A stretch of DNA of 64,000 bases from Blautia_A aquisgranensis (lineage in GTDB: Bacteria; Bacillota; Clostridia; Lachnospirales; Lachnospiraceae): the NCBI RefSeq assembly GCF_040096615.1, contig NZ_JBBMEJ010000016.1, forward strand, positions 1-64,000, given 5' to 3'. The notes below the pieces were generated by a model, which did no database searches, was not told the DNA's origin, and was given only the letters and a program-made list of their open reading frames with translations. Position 1 is the first letter of the stretch, and each line of letters opens with the position of its first letter. Positions 16,897 to 25,504 of the stretch are shown here, one piece after another. Both the position numbers and the translations under genes were made by a program.

Positions 16897-19155
16897 GTGA
16901 AAAGATCGAAAAATTTTGAAAAAAGAAAAAAATTTGTGATGGAACTGCTGGGAGATCCGCTGTACAAACCTATGCGTCTGCGGGAGATCGGATCACTCCT
17001 TCAGCTGGATAAGAATGAGAAAAAAGAGCTTTTTGACGTTCTGGATGAGCTTTGTGCACAGGGGAAAGCTGAGGTAGATAATAAGGGACGATACAGCAAG
17101 GTTTCCGGCAGACATAAAGATTCCAGAAAAAAAGACCGTACAAGGACGGAAAAGAAAGACAAAAACCACCGTGGAAGAGATCACAGGGAGGATTACCGTG
17201 AGGAACGTCATTTCTCAGAGAAAGACGGCACGATCATGGAGGGGACTTTTATCGGACATTACAAAGGCTTTGGTTTTGTGGAGGTAGAAGACCAGGAGGA
17301 AGATATTTTTATCCCGGAGAATGATACAGGAACAGCCATGCATCAGGATAAGGTACAGATTCTTGTGCGTAACAGCCGCAAAGAGGGAAAACGCCAGGAA
17401 GGTGTTGTGCTGAAGGTCCTGGAGAGAGGAATGCCTTCGATCGTGGGAACCTATCAGAGCAGCAGGGATTATGGCTTTGTGATCAGTGATAATCCGAAAT
17501 TTTCCAAGGATATTTTTATTTCCCGGAAAGATTCCATGGGAGCAAAGGACGGAGATAAGGTAGTTGCAGAAATCGTGGATTATGGCTCACGAAATAAGAA
17601 ACCGGAAGGAAAGATCACAGAGGTGCTTGGAAACTTACGTTCACCGGGAACGGATATCCTTGCAATCGTAAAGAGCTTTAATATCCCGAGTGTTTTTCCG
17701 GATAAGGTGCTCCGCCAGGCTGATCGTGTGCCGGATCATGTGCAGGAAGCAGATATGGACGGAAGAATAGATCTCAGAGATCTTGTTACGGTAACGATCG
17801 ACGGTGAGGACGCGAAAGATCTGGATGATGCGATCTCCCTGACGAAGGAGAACGGAATCTATCATCTGGGCGTGCATATTGCAGATGTCAGCAATTATGT
17901 ACAGGGTGGAAGCGCACTTGACAGGGAAGCGCTAAAGAGAGGAACCTCTGTTTATCTTGCTGACCGTGTCATTCCAATGCTTCCGGAGCGGCTTTCCAAC
18001 GGGATCTGTTCTCTGAATCAGGGACAGGACAGGCTGACTTTAAGCTGCCTGATGGATATCAACGAAAAAGGCAAGGTAGTCTCCCACAAGATTGCGGAGA
18101 CGGTGATCTGTGTCAATGAACGTATGTGCTATACAGATGTAAAAAATATCCTCGAGGATACGGATGATGAGGCAAAAAAACGATACGAAGCACTGATCCC
18201 GATGTTTTTCCTGATGAAAGAGCTGTCACAGGTTCTTCGCAGCCGCCGTCATACAAGAGGTTCCATTGATTTTGATTTCCCGGAAAGCAAGATCATACTG
18301 AATGCGGCAGGAAAAGCTATCGATGTGCAGCCTTATGAAGCAAATGTGGCAACCAGGATCATTGAGGACTTTATGCTTCTTGCCAATGAGACAGTAGCCC
18401 AGGAATATTGTACAGGAGATTATCCTTTTGTATACAGAACCCATGAGAATCCGGATCCGGAGAAGATCGAGAGCCTTCTGACACTTCTTCATAATGAAGG
18501 GGTTAATATACAGAAATCCGGCCAGGAGATCACGCCGGGCGAGATCCAGGAAATTCTGGAAAATATTGAAGGAATGCCAAATGAGGCACAGATCAGCCGG
18601 TTGACGCTGCGTACCATGAAGCAGGCAAAATATACAACGGAATGCAGCGGGCATTTCGGCCTTGCAGCGAAATATTACTGTCATTTTACTTCGCCGATCC
18701 GAAGATATCCAGATCTTCAGATCCACAGGATCATCCATGATAAGCTGAGAGGCAGACTGGTCCGTGAGGGAAGAACCGAGCATTATAAGGAGATTCTGGA
18801 TGAAGTGGCACGCCAGTCCAGTGTGTGTGAGAGACGTGCTGATGAGGCGGAAAGAGAATCCGACAAGCTGAAAAAGGCAGAGTATATGTCCTATCATCTG
18901 GGCGAGGAATATGAAGGAATCATATCCGGCGTTACAGGCTGGGGACTTTATGTAGAGCTTCCAAATACAGTGGAAGGACTGATACACATCAATACACTGC
19001 GGGACGATTATTATGTATTTGACCAGGAAGCGTATGAGCTGCGGGGAGACATGACAGGAAGGATTTTCCGCCTTGGGCAGAAAGTCCGAGTCCGTGTGGC
19101 CGATGCGGACAAGATGCTGAAAACCGTGGATTTTGTTCTGGTTGAGGAAGACTGA
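16897..19155 (+). CDS. rnr: Ribonuclease R
   Basis: RNase R is a 3'-5' exoribonuclease that degrades structured RNA and works with SmpB/tmRNA in mRNA and rRNA quality control. The 752-residue protein has an N-terminal winged-helix region, cold-shock-like domains, the RNB catalytic core with GEDAKDLDDAISL (the catalytic aspartates) and a C-terminal S1 domain (YEGIISGVTGWGLYVELPNT). The start is a GTG with CGGAG upstream. A Lys/Arg/Asp-rich insertion (residues about 72-108) follows the N-terminal domain. smpB starts 10 bp downstream. Confidence 0.95.
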   Translation: MKRSKNFEKRKKFVMELLGDPLYKPMRLREIGSLLQLDKNEKKELFDVLDELCAQGKAEVDNKGRYSKVSGRHKDSRKKDRTRTEKKDKNHRGRDHREDYREERHFSEKDGTIMEGTFIGHYKGFGFVEVEDQEEDIFIPENDTGTAMHQDKVQILVRNSRKEGKRQEGVVLKVLERGMPSIVGTYQSSRDYGFVISDNPKFSKDIFISRKDSMGAKDGDKVVAEIVDYGSRNKKPEGKITEVLGNLRSPGTDILAIVKSFNIPSVFPDKVLRQADRVPDHVQEADMDGRIDLRDLVTVTIDGEDAKDLDDAISLTKENGIYHLGVHIADVSNYVQGGSALDREALKRGTSVYLADRVIPMLPERLSNGICSLNQGQDRLTLSCLMDINEKGKVVSHKIAETVICVNERMCYTDVKNILEDTDDEAKKRYEALIPMFFLMKELSQVLRSRRHTRGSIDFDFPESKIILNAAGKAIDVQPYEANVATRIIEDFMLLANETVAQEYCTGDYPFVYRTHENPDPEKIESLLTLLHNEGVNIQKSGQEITPGEIQEILENIEGMPNEAQISRLTLRTMKQAKYTTECSGHFGLAAKYYCHFTSPIRRYPDLQIHRIIHDKLRGRLVREGRTEHYKEILDEVARQSSVCERRADEAERESDKLKKAEYMSYHLGEEYEGIISGVTGWGLYVELPNTVEGLIHINTLRDDYYVFDQEAYELRGDMTGRIFRLGQKVRVRVADADKMLKTVDFVLVEED

Positions 19156-19165
19156 GGTAACAAAA

Positions 19166-19636
19166 ATGGCAAAAAAAGCAGGAATGAAACTGATCGCAAA
19201 TAATAAAAAAGCGTTTCATGATTATTTTATAGAGGACACTTATGAAGCCGGGATCGCACTTGCGGGAACTGAAGTAAAATCTCTCCGTTCCGGCAAATGC
19301 AGCATCAAGGAAGCTTTTGTCCGTGTGGAAAATGGAGAAGTGTATGTTTACGGAATGCACATCACTCCGTATGAGAAAGGAAATATTTTTAACAAAGATC
19401 CTCTCCGCGTGCGGAAACTTCTGCTGCACCGCTATGAGATCGATAAGATCGAGGCCAAGCTGAAAGAAAAAGGACTGACACTTGTACCGCTGAAGGTTTA
19501 TTTTAAGGACAGTCTGGTGAAGATTGAAATTGGTATGGCGCGTGGTAAAAAGCTCTATGACAAGCGTCAGGATATTGCCAAGAAGGATCAGAGAAGAGAG
19601 GCAGAAAGAGACTTTAAAGTAAAAAATCTTTATTGA
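19166..19636 (+). CDS. smpB: SsrA-binding protein SmpB
   Basis: SmpB brings tmRNA to stalled ribosomes. The 156-residue protein has the beta-barrel motifs NKKAFHDYFIEDTYEAGI and GTEVKSLRSGKCSIKE, and the C-terminal tail KLYDKRQDIAKKDQRRE that mimics mRNA in the decoding centre. ATG 19166 with GAGG at 19153 is used. The rnr-smpB pairing is the usual one. The tmRNA gene itself, often adjacent, is not seen downstream. Confidence 0.96.
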   Translation: MAKKAGMKLIANNKKAFHDYFIEDTYEAGIALAGTEVKSLRSGKCSIKEAFVRVENGEVYVYGMHITPYEKGNIFNKDPLRVRKLLLHRYEIDKIEAKLKEKGLTLVPLKVYFKDSLVKIEIGMARGKKLYDKRQDIAKKDQRREAERDFKVKNLY

Positions 19637-19687
19637 TCCTTTTATTGCAGGAATGTGAAATATCACAAGACGAGGGAGGAATTTACC

Positions 19688-20179
19688 GTGGATAACGGGC
19701 AGGAAAGACGGAAAAAAACAGTGGCGGAATCAACAACAGAGCAGGTTCATCTGATCATGCAGCAGCATTTAAACGGAAGCGGAAGACTTTTCGGAGGTGC
19801 GTTGATGCAATGGCTTGATGAGGTTGCGGGAGTTGTAGCAATGCGGCATGCAGAGACGCACAGAGTGGTAACGGCCGCTGTTGATAACCTTCAGTTTAAA
19901 CAGGCGATCTATGAGGGAGAGATCCTGGTATTGCGAGGATATGTGACTTACGTGGGGAAATCCTCCATGGAGGTGGAGATCGACACGTATACAGAACTGC
20001 CGGATGGCATGCGCCAGACTGTGAACCGGGCATTTTTTGTGATGGTGGCTGTAGATGAGAATGAGAGACCGACGCAGGTACCGGAGCTGCTCATTACTAC
20101 AGAAGCGGAAAAAGCCAGAAATGAAGCTGCCAAAATGCGTCGTTCCATGCGAAAACAACGTCGTGAGAATGGTTTCTGA
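19688..20179 (+). CDS. Acyl-CoA thioesterase, hotdog fold
   Basis: The 163-residue protein matches the YciA/BFIT-type acyl-CoA thioesterases: HLIMQQHLNGSGRLFGGALMQWLDEVAG holds the hotdog helix with the conserved Asp. The C-terminus is a basic tail (MRRSMRKQRRE). A GTG at 19688, eight nt after GGGAGG (19674-19679), is a much better start than the ATG at 19655, which has almost no spacing to its ribosome site. It lies 50 bp after smpB with no obvious terminator, so it may belong to the rnr-smpB transcript. The chain-length preference is unknown. Confidence 0.88.
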   Translation: MDNGQERRKKTVAESTTEQVHLIMQQHLNGSGRLFGGALMQWLDEVAGVVAMRHAETHRVVTAAVDNLQFKQAIYEGEILVLRGYVTYVGKSSMEVEIDTYTELPDGMRQTVNRAFFVMVAVDENERPTQVPELLITTEAEKARNEAAKMRRSMRKQRRENGF

Positions 20180-20248
20180 CTGTAGATGTTCTAATTTTTT
20201 ACATAGTCTGAAAAATCTAAAAATTGTGTGAAATTCCAGATGGTCAGG

Positions 20249-20277
20249 TTGACAAGAAAGTGATACTCTGCAATAAT
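20249..20277 (+). promoter_or_regulatory. Promoter for the lipoprotein gene
   Basis: TTGACA at 20249-20254, a 17-bp spacer and AATAAT at 20272-20277. The roughly 115-nt leader holds a GCGGAT/ATCCGC hairpin just before the GGAGGAG ribosome site. Confidence 0.6.
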
Positions 20278-20401
20278 AAGAAAGGAAAACCTGACGTTAA
20301 ATTAACCATTTAGCGCATAAACTGCGAGGCAGTTATTTGAGTATAAGAAAAATAGCGAACGCGGATGATATTATCCGCTTGACTATGGAGGAGATATTAT
20401 A

Positions 20402-21478
20402 ATGAAGAAACGTTATTTGATTCTTGCCGGCATTCTCGCTGTAAGTATGCTTGCTGCCGGTTGCGGAAAGAAGACATCTGTTGCACCGGAGCAGAAGGTT
20501 GAGATAACTGTGACACCAACTGTTACAGAAGCGGCCAAGTCTGAAGTGGTGGAAATGCAGACTTCTACAGATGACACGGCGAATATTAAGAATGTAATGG
20601 GAACCAAGAGCGATACTACAACCGGTATCGTATTTACGAATAAGATGGGATCAGCAATCTCAGCAATCTATGTTCGTCCAACCAGAGATGACGGGGATGA
20701 CAGTGATGAGACCTGGGGAAGTGATCTTGTAAATGGTAAGTTTACACTGGCTGATAATGACAAGGCTGTTTACTATATGGAGAAGAGCCAGAAGGATGAC
20801 AATGGTGATACAGCAACAAGCTTTGATGTACGTGTCACATTTTCTGATGAAGAGCAGAATGAGTGCTTTTTCCGCCAGCTTCCGCTTCTGACAATCTCAC
20901 AGCTGAGTCTGTGTATGGATGGTGAAGGGGAAGATGCGCTTCCTTATGCTACATATCTGACAAGCGGAAGCACGAAGGAAGTTTCTACGCTGAAGGATGT
21001 GAAAGCACGTCTTGGAATTGAGGATGACAGTGAAGAGAGCGACAGCAGTGACAGTACGGATAATAACGACAGTACAGACAACAGTGACAGTATAGACAGC
21101 AGTTCGGAGAATAATAGTGCAGATATGAATGATTCATCATCAACGGATGATGGAAGTGCCAGCACAGACAGTAACAATAGCACTGATTCAGGTTCTGATG
21201 ATTCATCAACAGCAGATCCTACAACGGCACCTTCGGCAGATCCTACAACAGCGCCTTCCAGTGATGATGCCAATAGTGGTGATGATCTGTCTTCTGTAGC
21301 AGCAGGATACATCGGACAGTCCATATCAGATCTTGAGAATGCATGTGGCAGTCCTAATGGCAGTGACTATGAGGATGAACCGGAATCCGGTAAGACCGGT
21401 TACTATTATTATGATACGTTTACGGTTTCTACAACTTTTGACGCTGACGGCAATGAAGTTGTATCCGGCGTATGGTAA
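20402..21478 (+). CDS. Lipoprotein with a Ser/Asp/Asn-rich low-complexity linker
   Basis: The 358-residue protein has a signal peptide with lipobox LAAGC (Cys about residue 21), so it is lipid-anchored outside the cell. A folded N-terminal domain (about 60-205) is followed by some 90 residues of low-complexity Ser/Asp/Asn/Thr sequence, with two copies of an ADPTTAPS motif. A small C-terminal domain begins AAGYIGQSISDLENACG and ends with a Tyr-rich strand. I do not recognise a function. The linker probably spans cell-wall peptidoglycan. pyrH begins 15 bp later and may be cotranscribed. Confidence 0.85.
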   Translation: MKKRYLILAGILAVSMLAAGCGKKTSVAPEQKVEITVTPTVTEAAKSEVVEMQTSTDDTANIKNVMGTKSDTTTGIVFTNKMGSAISAIYVRPTRDDGDDSDETWGSDLVNGKFTLADNDKAVYYMEKSQKDDNGDTATSFDVRVTFSDEEQNECFFRQLPLLTISQLSLCMDGEGEDALPYATYLTSGSTKEVSTLKDVKARLGIEDDSEESDSSDSTDNNDSTDNSDSIDSSSENNSADMNDSSSTDDGSASTDSNNSTDSGSDDSSTADPTTAPSADPTTAPSSDDANSGDDLSSVAAGYIGQSISDLENACGSPNGSDYEDEPESGKTGYYYYDTFTVSTTFDADGNEVVSGVW

Positions 21479-21492
21479 AGGAGAATAAACAT

Positions 21493-22188
21493 ATGAAAAG
21501 AGTGTTACTGAAATTAAGCGGAGAGGCTCTTGCAGGAGAGCAGAAGAGAGGCTTTGACGAGGCAACAGTCACAGAGGTGGCTAAACAGATCAAGACGATC
21601 GTTGATGAGGGACTTCAGGTTGGTATTGTAATCGGAGGTGGTAACTTCTGGAGAGGACGTACCAGCGGAGCTATGGACAGAAGTAAGGCAGACCAGATCG
21701 GCATGCTTGCGACGATCATGAATTGTATCTATGTATCTGACATCTGCAGATATGTAGGACTTAAGACAGAAGTATTTACACCATTTGTCTGTGGTGCATT
21801 TACAACACTTTATTCCAAGGATGCTGTAGAAGAGAGCTTTGCAGAAGGCAAGGTGGTATTCTTTGCAGGCGGAACAGGTCATCCGTATTTCTCCACAGAT
21901 ACAGCTACGGTACTTCGGGCAGTTGAGATCGGTGCAGATGCGATCCTTCTTGCGAAAGCTGTTGACGGAATCTATGACAGCGATCCGAAGGTGAACCCAA
22001 ATGCAGTAAAATATGACGAGATTTCTATTGATGAGGTTGTTGCCAAGAAGCTTGCTGCAATGGATCTTACCGCATCAATCATGTGCATGGAGCAGAAAAT
22101 GCCAATGCTGGTGTTTGGACTTGATGAGAAAGACAGCATCGTAAACACAGTACATGGCAAGTTCTCCGGAACAAAGGTAACGGTATAA
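21493..22188 (+). CDS. pyrH: UMP kinase
   Basis: PyrH phosphorylates UMP to UDP with ATP and is a hexameric, allosterically controlled enzyme of the amino acid kinase fold. The 231-residue protein has KRVLLKLSGEAL, the glycine-rich VIGGGNFWRGR, MDRSKADQIGMLATIMN and the ATP-site region DGIYDSDPKVNPNA. The ATG at 21493 with AAAGGAG at 21477-21483 is the start; an ATG at 21472 overlaps the lipoprotein end and lies before the ribosome site. It heads the cluster pyrH-frr-uppS-cdsA-dxr-rseP. Confidence 0.97.
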   Translation: MKRVLLKLSGEALAGEQKRGFDEATVTEVAKQIKTIVDEGLQVGIVIGGGNFWRGRTSGAMDRSKADQIGMLATIMNCIYVSDICRYVGLKTEVFTPFVCGAFTTLYSKDAVEESFAEGKVVFFAGGTGHPYFSTDTATVLRAVEIGADAILLAKAVDGIYDSDPKVNPNAVKYDEISIDEVVAKKLAAMDLTASIMCMEQKMPMLVFGLDEKDSIVNTVHGKFSGTKVTV

Positions 22189-22225
22189 ACAAAAAATAAA
22201 ATAACCATACAGGGAGATATGAGAA

Positions 22226-22777
22226 ATGGATGAGAGAATTCAGGCATATGAAACAAAAATGGGAAAAACACTGAATGCTTTGGAGAGTGAGCTTGCAACA
22301 ATCAGAGCCGGCCGTGCAAATCCGCATATTCTTGATAAGCTTACAGTAGACTATTATGGAGCACCGACACCGATTCAGCAGGTAGCTAACATTTCTGTAC
22401 CAGAGGCACGTATGATTCAGATCCAGCCATGGGAATCCAGCATGATCAAGGCAATCGAGAAAGCAATCCTCTGCTCAGATCTTGGACTGAACCCGAGTAA
22501 CGATGGAAAAGCAATCCGCCTTATGTTCCCGGAGCTTACAGAGGAACGTCGTAAAGAGCTTGTAAAAGATGTCAAGAAAAAAGGTGAGGGCGCAAAGGTC
22601 GCAGTGAGAAATATCCGTCGTGATGCTAATGACGCATTTAAGAAGCTTGCGAAACAGGATGTATCCGAGGATGAGATCAAAGAGCTTGAGGATCAGGTTC
22701 AGAAGCTCACAGATAAATACATCAAAGAAGTTGACAAGGCGATCGAGAACAAGTCTAAAGAGATTCTGACAGTATAA
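22226..22777 (+). CDS. frr: Ribosome recycling factor
   Basis: RRF splits post-termination ribosomes together with EF-G. The 183-residue protein has the conserved ELATIRAGRANPHILD, the YYGAPTPIQQVANI strand, RIQPWE-like IQIQPWESSMIKAIEKAI and SNDGKAIRLMFPELTEERRKEL. The order pyrH-frr is common in bacteria. The spacing to pyrH is 38 bp and GGGAGA lies before the start. Confidence 0.97.
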   Translation: MDERIQAYETKMGKTLNALESELATIRAGRANPHILDKLTVDYYGAPTPIQQVANISVPEARMIQIQPWESSMIKAIEKAILCSDLGLNPSNDGKAIRLMFPELTEERRKELVKDVKKKGEGAKVAVRNIRRDANDAFKKLAKQDVSEDEIKELEDQVQKLTDKYIKEVDKAIENKSKEILTV

Positions 22778-22843
22778 ATTCAGAAATAAGAGGAGAAAGA
22801 GGGCTTCTTCGAAGAAGCTCTCTTTCTGTATGGAGGAGAAGTT

Positions 22844-23551
22844 ATGAACGTACCAAATCATATAGCAATCATTCTGGATGGAAACGGACGATGGGCGAAG
22901 GAACGTGGAATGCCAAGAACCTATGGACATGTGAAGGGGTGTGCCAATCTTGAGAACATCTGCTATGATATCAAAGATCTTGGCGTGAAGTATCTTACCG
23001 TATATGCATTTTCTACAGAGAACTGGAAACGTTCAAAGGATGAGGTAGAAGCGCTGATGAAGCTGTTTCGCAGCTACCTTAAGAAGTGCATCAAGATATC
23101 CAAGAAAAACAATATGCGAATGAAAGTTATCGGTGATATCACTGCATTTGCACCGGATATCCAGCAGAGTGTCCGTGAGCTGGAAGAATACTCCAAAGAT
23201 TTTGACGGAATCTATTTCCAGCTGGCATTGAATTATGGAAGCCGTGATGAGATCCGCCGTGGGATGCAGAAAATGGCACAGGATGTAAAGGATGGAAAAG
23301 TAGAGCCGGAGAGTATCACAGAGGATATCATTGCGAGCTATCTGGATACTGCGGGAACACCGGATCCGGATCTGATGATCCGTACAAGCGGTGAACAGCG
23401 TCTTTCCAATTTTCTTCTGTGGCAGCTGGCATATTCCGAGTTTTATTTTACCCCGGTTGCATGGCCGGATTTCAACAAAGAAGAGCTGATCAAGGCCATT
23501 GAGAAGTACAATCAGAGAGACAGACGCTATGGCGGCGTTAAGGAGGAATAA
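22844..23551 (+). CDS. uppS: Undecaprenyl diphosphate synthase (cis-prenyltransferase)
   Basis: UppS makes the C55 carrier lipid precursor for peptidoglycan by adding isopentenyl units to farnesyl diphosphate. The 235-residue protein has the catalytic motif HIAIILDGNGRWAKERGMPR with the Mg-binding Asp, YAFSTENWKRS, and the C-terminal DLMIRTSGEQRLSNFLLWQ and EFYFTPVAWPDF. GGAGGAG lies just before the ATG. The gene is tightly linked to cdsA (3-bp gap). Confidence 0.97.
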   Translation: MNVPNHIAIILDGNGRWAKERGMPRTYGHVKGCANLENICYDIKDLGVKYLTVYAFSTENWKRSKDEVEALMKLFRSYLKKCIKISKKNNMRMKVIGDITAFAPDIQQSVRELEEYSKDFDGIYFQLALNYGSRDEIRRGMQKMAQDVKDGKVEPESITEDIIASYLDTAGTPDPDLMIRTSGEQRLSNFLLWQLAYSEFYFTPVAWPDFNKEELIKAIEKYNQRDRRYGGVKEE

Positions 23552-23554
23552 AAC

Positions 23555-24349
23555 ATGTTTAAGACAAGACTGATAAGCGGTATCATCCTTGTTATCATTG
23601 CCCTTGCCACGATCATTTCCGGAAGCTGGATCCTGTTTTTTACACTTCTTGCTGTTTCACTGATTGGAATGCGCGAACTTTATAAGGTAATGAAAGTAAG
23701 TGATGAAAAGTTTACGATTTTGGAGCTTGTAGGATATCTTGGAGCTGTGATCTATTATATTGCCATGGAGTTTAATTTTGAAAGCTTTGGAACTATGGCA
23801 GTTATCATCAGCCTGATTCTGATTCTGTTCGTTTATGTATTCGGCTATCCGAAATACCGTGCGGAGCAGGTCATGGCGGCGTTTTTCGGAGTCATATATG
23901 TGGCGGTGATGCTGTCGTTCATTTATCTTACCAGAAATCTTCCGGATGGAAAATTCCTGGTATGGTTGATATTCCTCTGCTCCTGGGGCTGTGATACCTG
24001 TGCTTACTGTGTGGGAATGCTTATTGGTAAGCATAAGATGGCACCGGTCTTAAGTCCGAAGAAATCCATTGAAGGTGCAGTAGGCGGTGTTGCAGGAGCA
24101 GCGCTTCTGGGAGTGATCTATGCAACAGCGACACATGGAAAAATGGCAGAGTATGCTGTGATCTGTGCGGTGGGAGCTTTGATTTCCATGGTAGGTGATC
24201 TGGCTGCATCTGCGATCAAACGAAATCAGAACATCAAGGACTATGGAAAGCTGATCCCGGGACATGGTGGAATTCTGGATCGTTTTGACAGTGTGATCAT
24301 TACAGCACCTGTTATTTATTATCTTGCAAAAATGATTCTTGGAATTTAG
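23555..24349 (+). CDS. cdsA: Phosphatidate cytidylyltransferase
   Basis: CdsA makes CDP-diacylglycerol from phosphatidic acid and CTP for phospholipid synthesis. The 264-residue integral membrane protein has about seven to eight hydrophobic segments and the C-terminal family signature: SPKKSIEGAVGG, then DLAASAIKRNQNIKDYGKLIPGHGGILDRFDS, shown here in parts (SAIKRNQNIKDYGKLIPGHG). It overlaps none of its neighbours but sits 3 bp from uppS and 11 bp from dxr. Confidence 0.96.
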   Translation: MFKTRLISGIILVIIALATIISGSWILFFTLLAVSLIGMRELYKVMKVSDEKFTILELVGYLGAVIYYIAMEFNFESFGTMAVIISLILILFVYVFGYPKYRAEQVMAAFFGVIYVAVMLSFIYLTRNLPDGKFLVWLIFLCSWGCDTCAYCVGMLIGKHKMAPVLSPKKSIEGAVGGVAGAALLGVIYATATHGKMAEYAVICAVGALISMVGDLAASAIKRNQNIKDYGKLIPGHGGILDRFDSVIITAPVIYYLAKMILGI

Positions 24350-24360
24350 GAGACATTGAA

Positions 24361-25503
24361 ATGAAGAATATTGCAATATTAGGCTCTACCGGTTCCATAG
24401 GAACCCAGACCCTGGATGTGGCACGGAAGAACGACGATCTTCGTGTGGTTGCAGTCAGTGCAGGAAAGAGCGTGGAAAAACTGGAAGCGCAGATCCGTGA
24501 ATTTCACCCGCTCATGGCAGCAGTCTGGGATGCAGAGGCAGCGGCAGATCTGAAAGTACGTGTTCAGGATACTTCTACAAAAGTAGTCAGCGGAATGGAA
24601 GGACTTCTGGAGCTTGCGGCTATGCCGGAGTCTGACATTCTTGTTACGGCCATTGTGGGAATGATCGGAATCCGCCCGACAATGGAGGGAATCCGTGCCG
24701 GAAAAGATATCGCACTTGCAAACAAAGAGACACTTGTCACAGCAGGTCATCTGATCATGCCGCTGGCAAAGGGATACGGCGTTTCCATTCTTCCTGTAGA
24801 CAGTGAGCACAGTGCTATTTTTCAGGCAATTCACGGAGAAGAACCAAAAGAGATCCATAAGCTTCTGATCACGGCATCCGGCGGCCCTTTCCGTGGCCGT
24901 ACTACAGAAGAACTTAAAAATGTTACGGTCGCAGATACCCTGAAGCATCCGAACTGGGTAATGGGACGGAAGATCACTGTGGACTCAGCAACGCTGGTAA
25001 ACAAAGGTCTTGAAGTCATGGAAGCGAAATGGCTTTTTGATATGGATCTGGATCATATCCAGGTTGTTGTACAGCCACAGAGCATTATTCATTCTATGGT
25101 GGAGTTCAAGGACGGCGCGATCATGGCACAGCTGGGAACTCCGGATATGCGTCTGCCAATTCAGTACGCATTATACTATCCACACAGACGATATCTGGAT
25201 GGAGAGAGACTTGATTTTACAAAGCTCCGGGAGATAACCTTTGAGGTACCGGATATGAAAACTTTCAGGGGACTTCCTATGGCAATTCAGGCATCCCGTG
25301 AAGGCGGCAGTATGCCGACCGTATTTAATGCGGCAAATGAACTTGCTGTGAAGAAATTCCTGGAAGAAAAAATCGGCTTTCTGGATATTTATGAGATTAT
25401 TGCACAGTCTATGGAAAGACATAAAAAAATTGCTCACCCGGATCTGGATGAGATCCTATCAGTAGAGCAGGATACTTATCAGTGGATCGAAAGCAGGTGG
25501 TAA
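24361..25503 (+). CDS. dxr: 1-deoxy-D-xylulose 5-phosphate reductoisomerase
   Basis: Dxr catalyses the first committed step of the MEP isoprenoid pathway, making 2-C-methyl-D-erythritol 4-phosphate with NADPH. The 380-residue protein has the dinucleotide motif ILGSTGSIGTQTLDV, the DSEHSAIFQ metal site, the flexible-loop SGGPFRG and the PNWVMGRKITVDSATLVNKG stretch. It precedes rseP by one base. Its product feeds UppS through IPP. No ispG is seen after rseP, where it often lies in related genomes. Confidence 0.97.
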   Translation: MKNIAILGSTGSIGTQTLDVARKNDDLRVVAVSAGKSVEKLEAQIREFHPLMAAVWDAEAAADLKVRVQDTSTKVVSGMEGLLELAAMPESDILVTAIVGMIGIRPTMEGIRAGKDIALANKETLVTAGHLIMPLAKGYGVSILPVDSEHSAIFQAIHGEEPKEIHKLLITASGGPFRGRTTEELKNVTVADTLKHPNWVMGRKITVDSATLVNKGLEVMEAKWLFDMDLDHIQVVVQPQSIIHSMVEFKDGAIMAQLGTPDMRLPIQYALYYPHRRYLDGERLDFTKLREITFEVPDMKTFRGLPMAIQASREGGSMPTVFNAANELAVKKFLEEKIGFLDIYEIIAQSMERHKKIAHPDLDEILSVEQDTYQWIESRW

Positions 25504-25504
25504 A

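Noticed and set aside
19637..20401. tmRNA gene expected near smpB
   Set aside because: No tRNA-like ends or tag-peptide reading frame were found between smpB and the lipoprotein gene.
20944..21324. A 126-residue Ser/Leu-rich antisense frame
   Set aside because: It mirrors the low-complexity linker of the lipoprotein and has no independent support.
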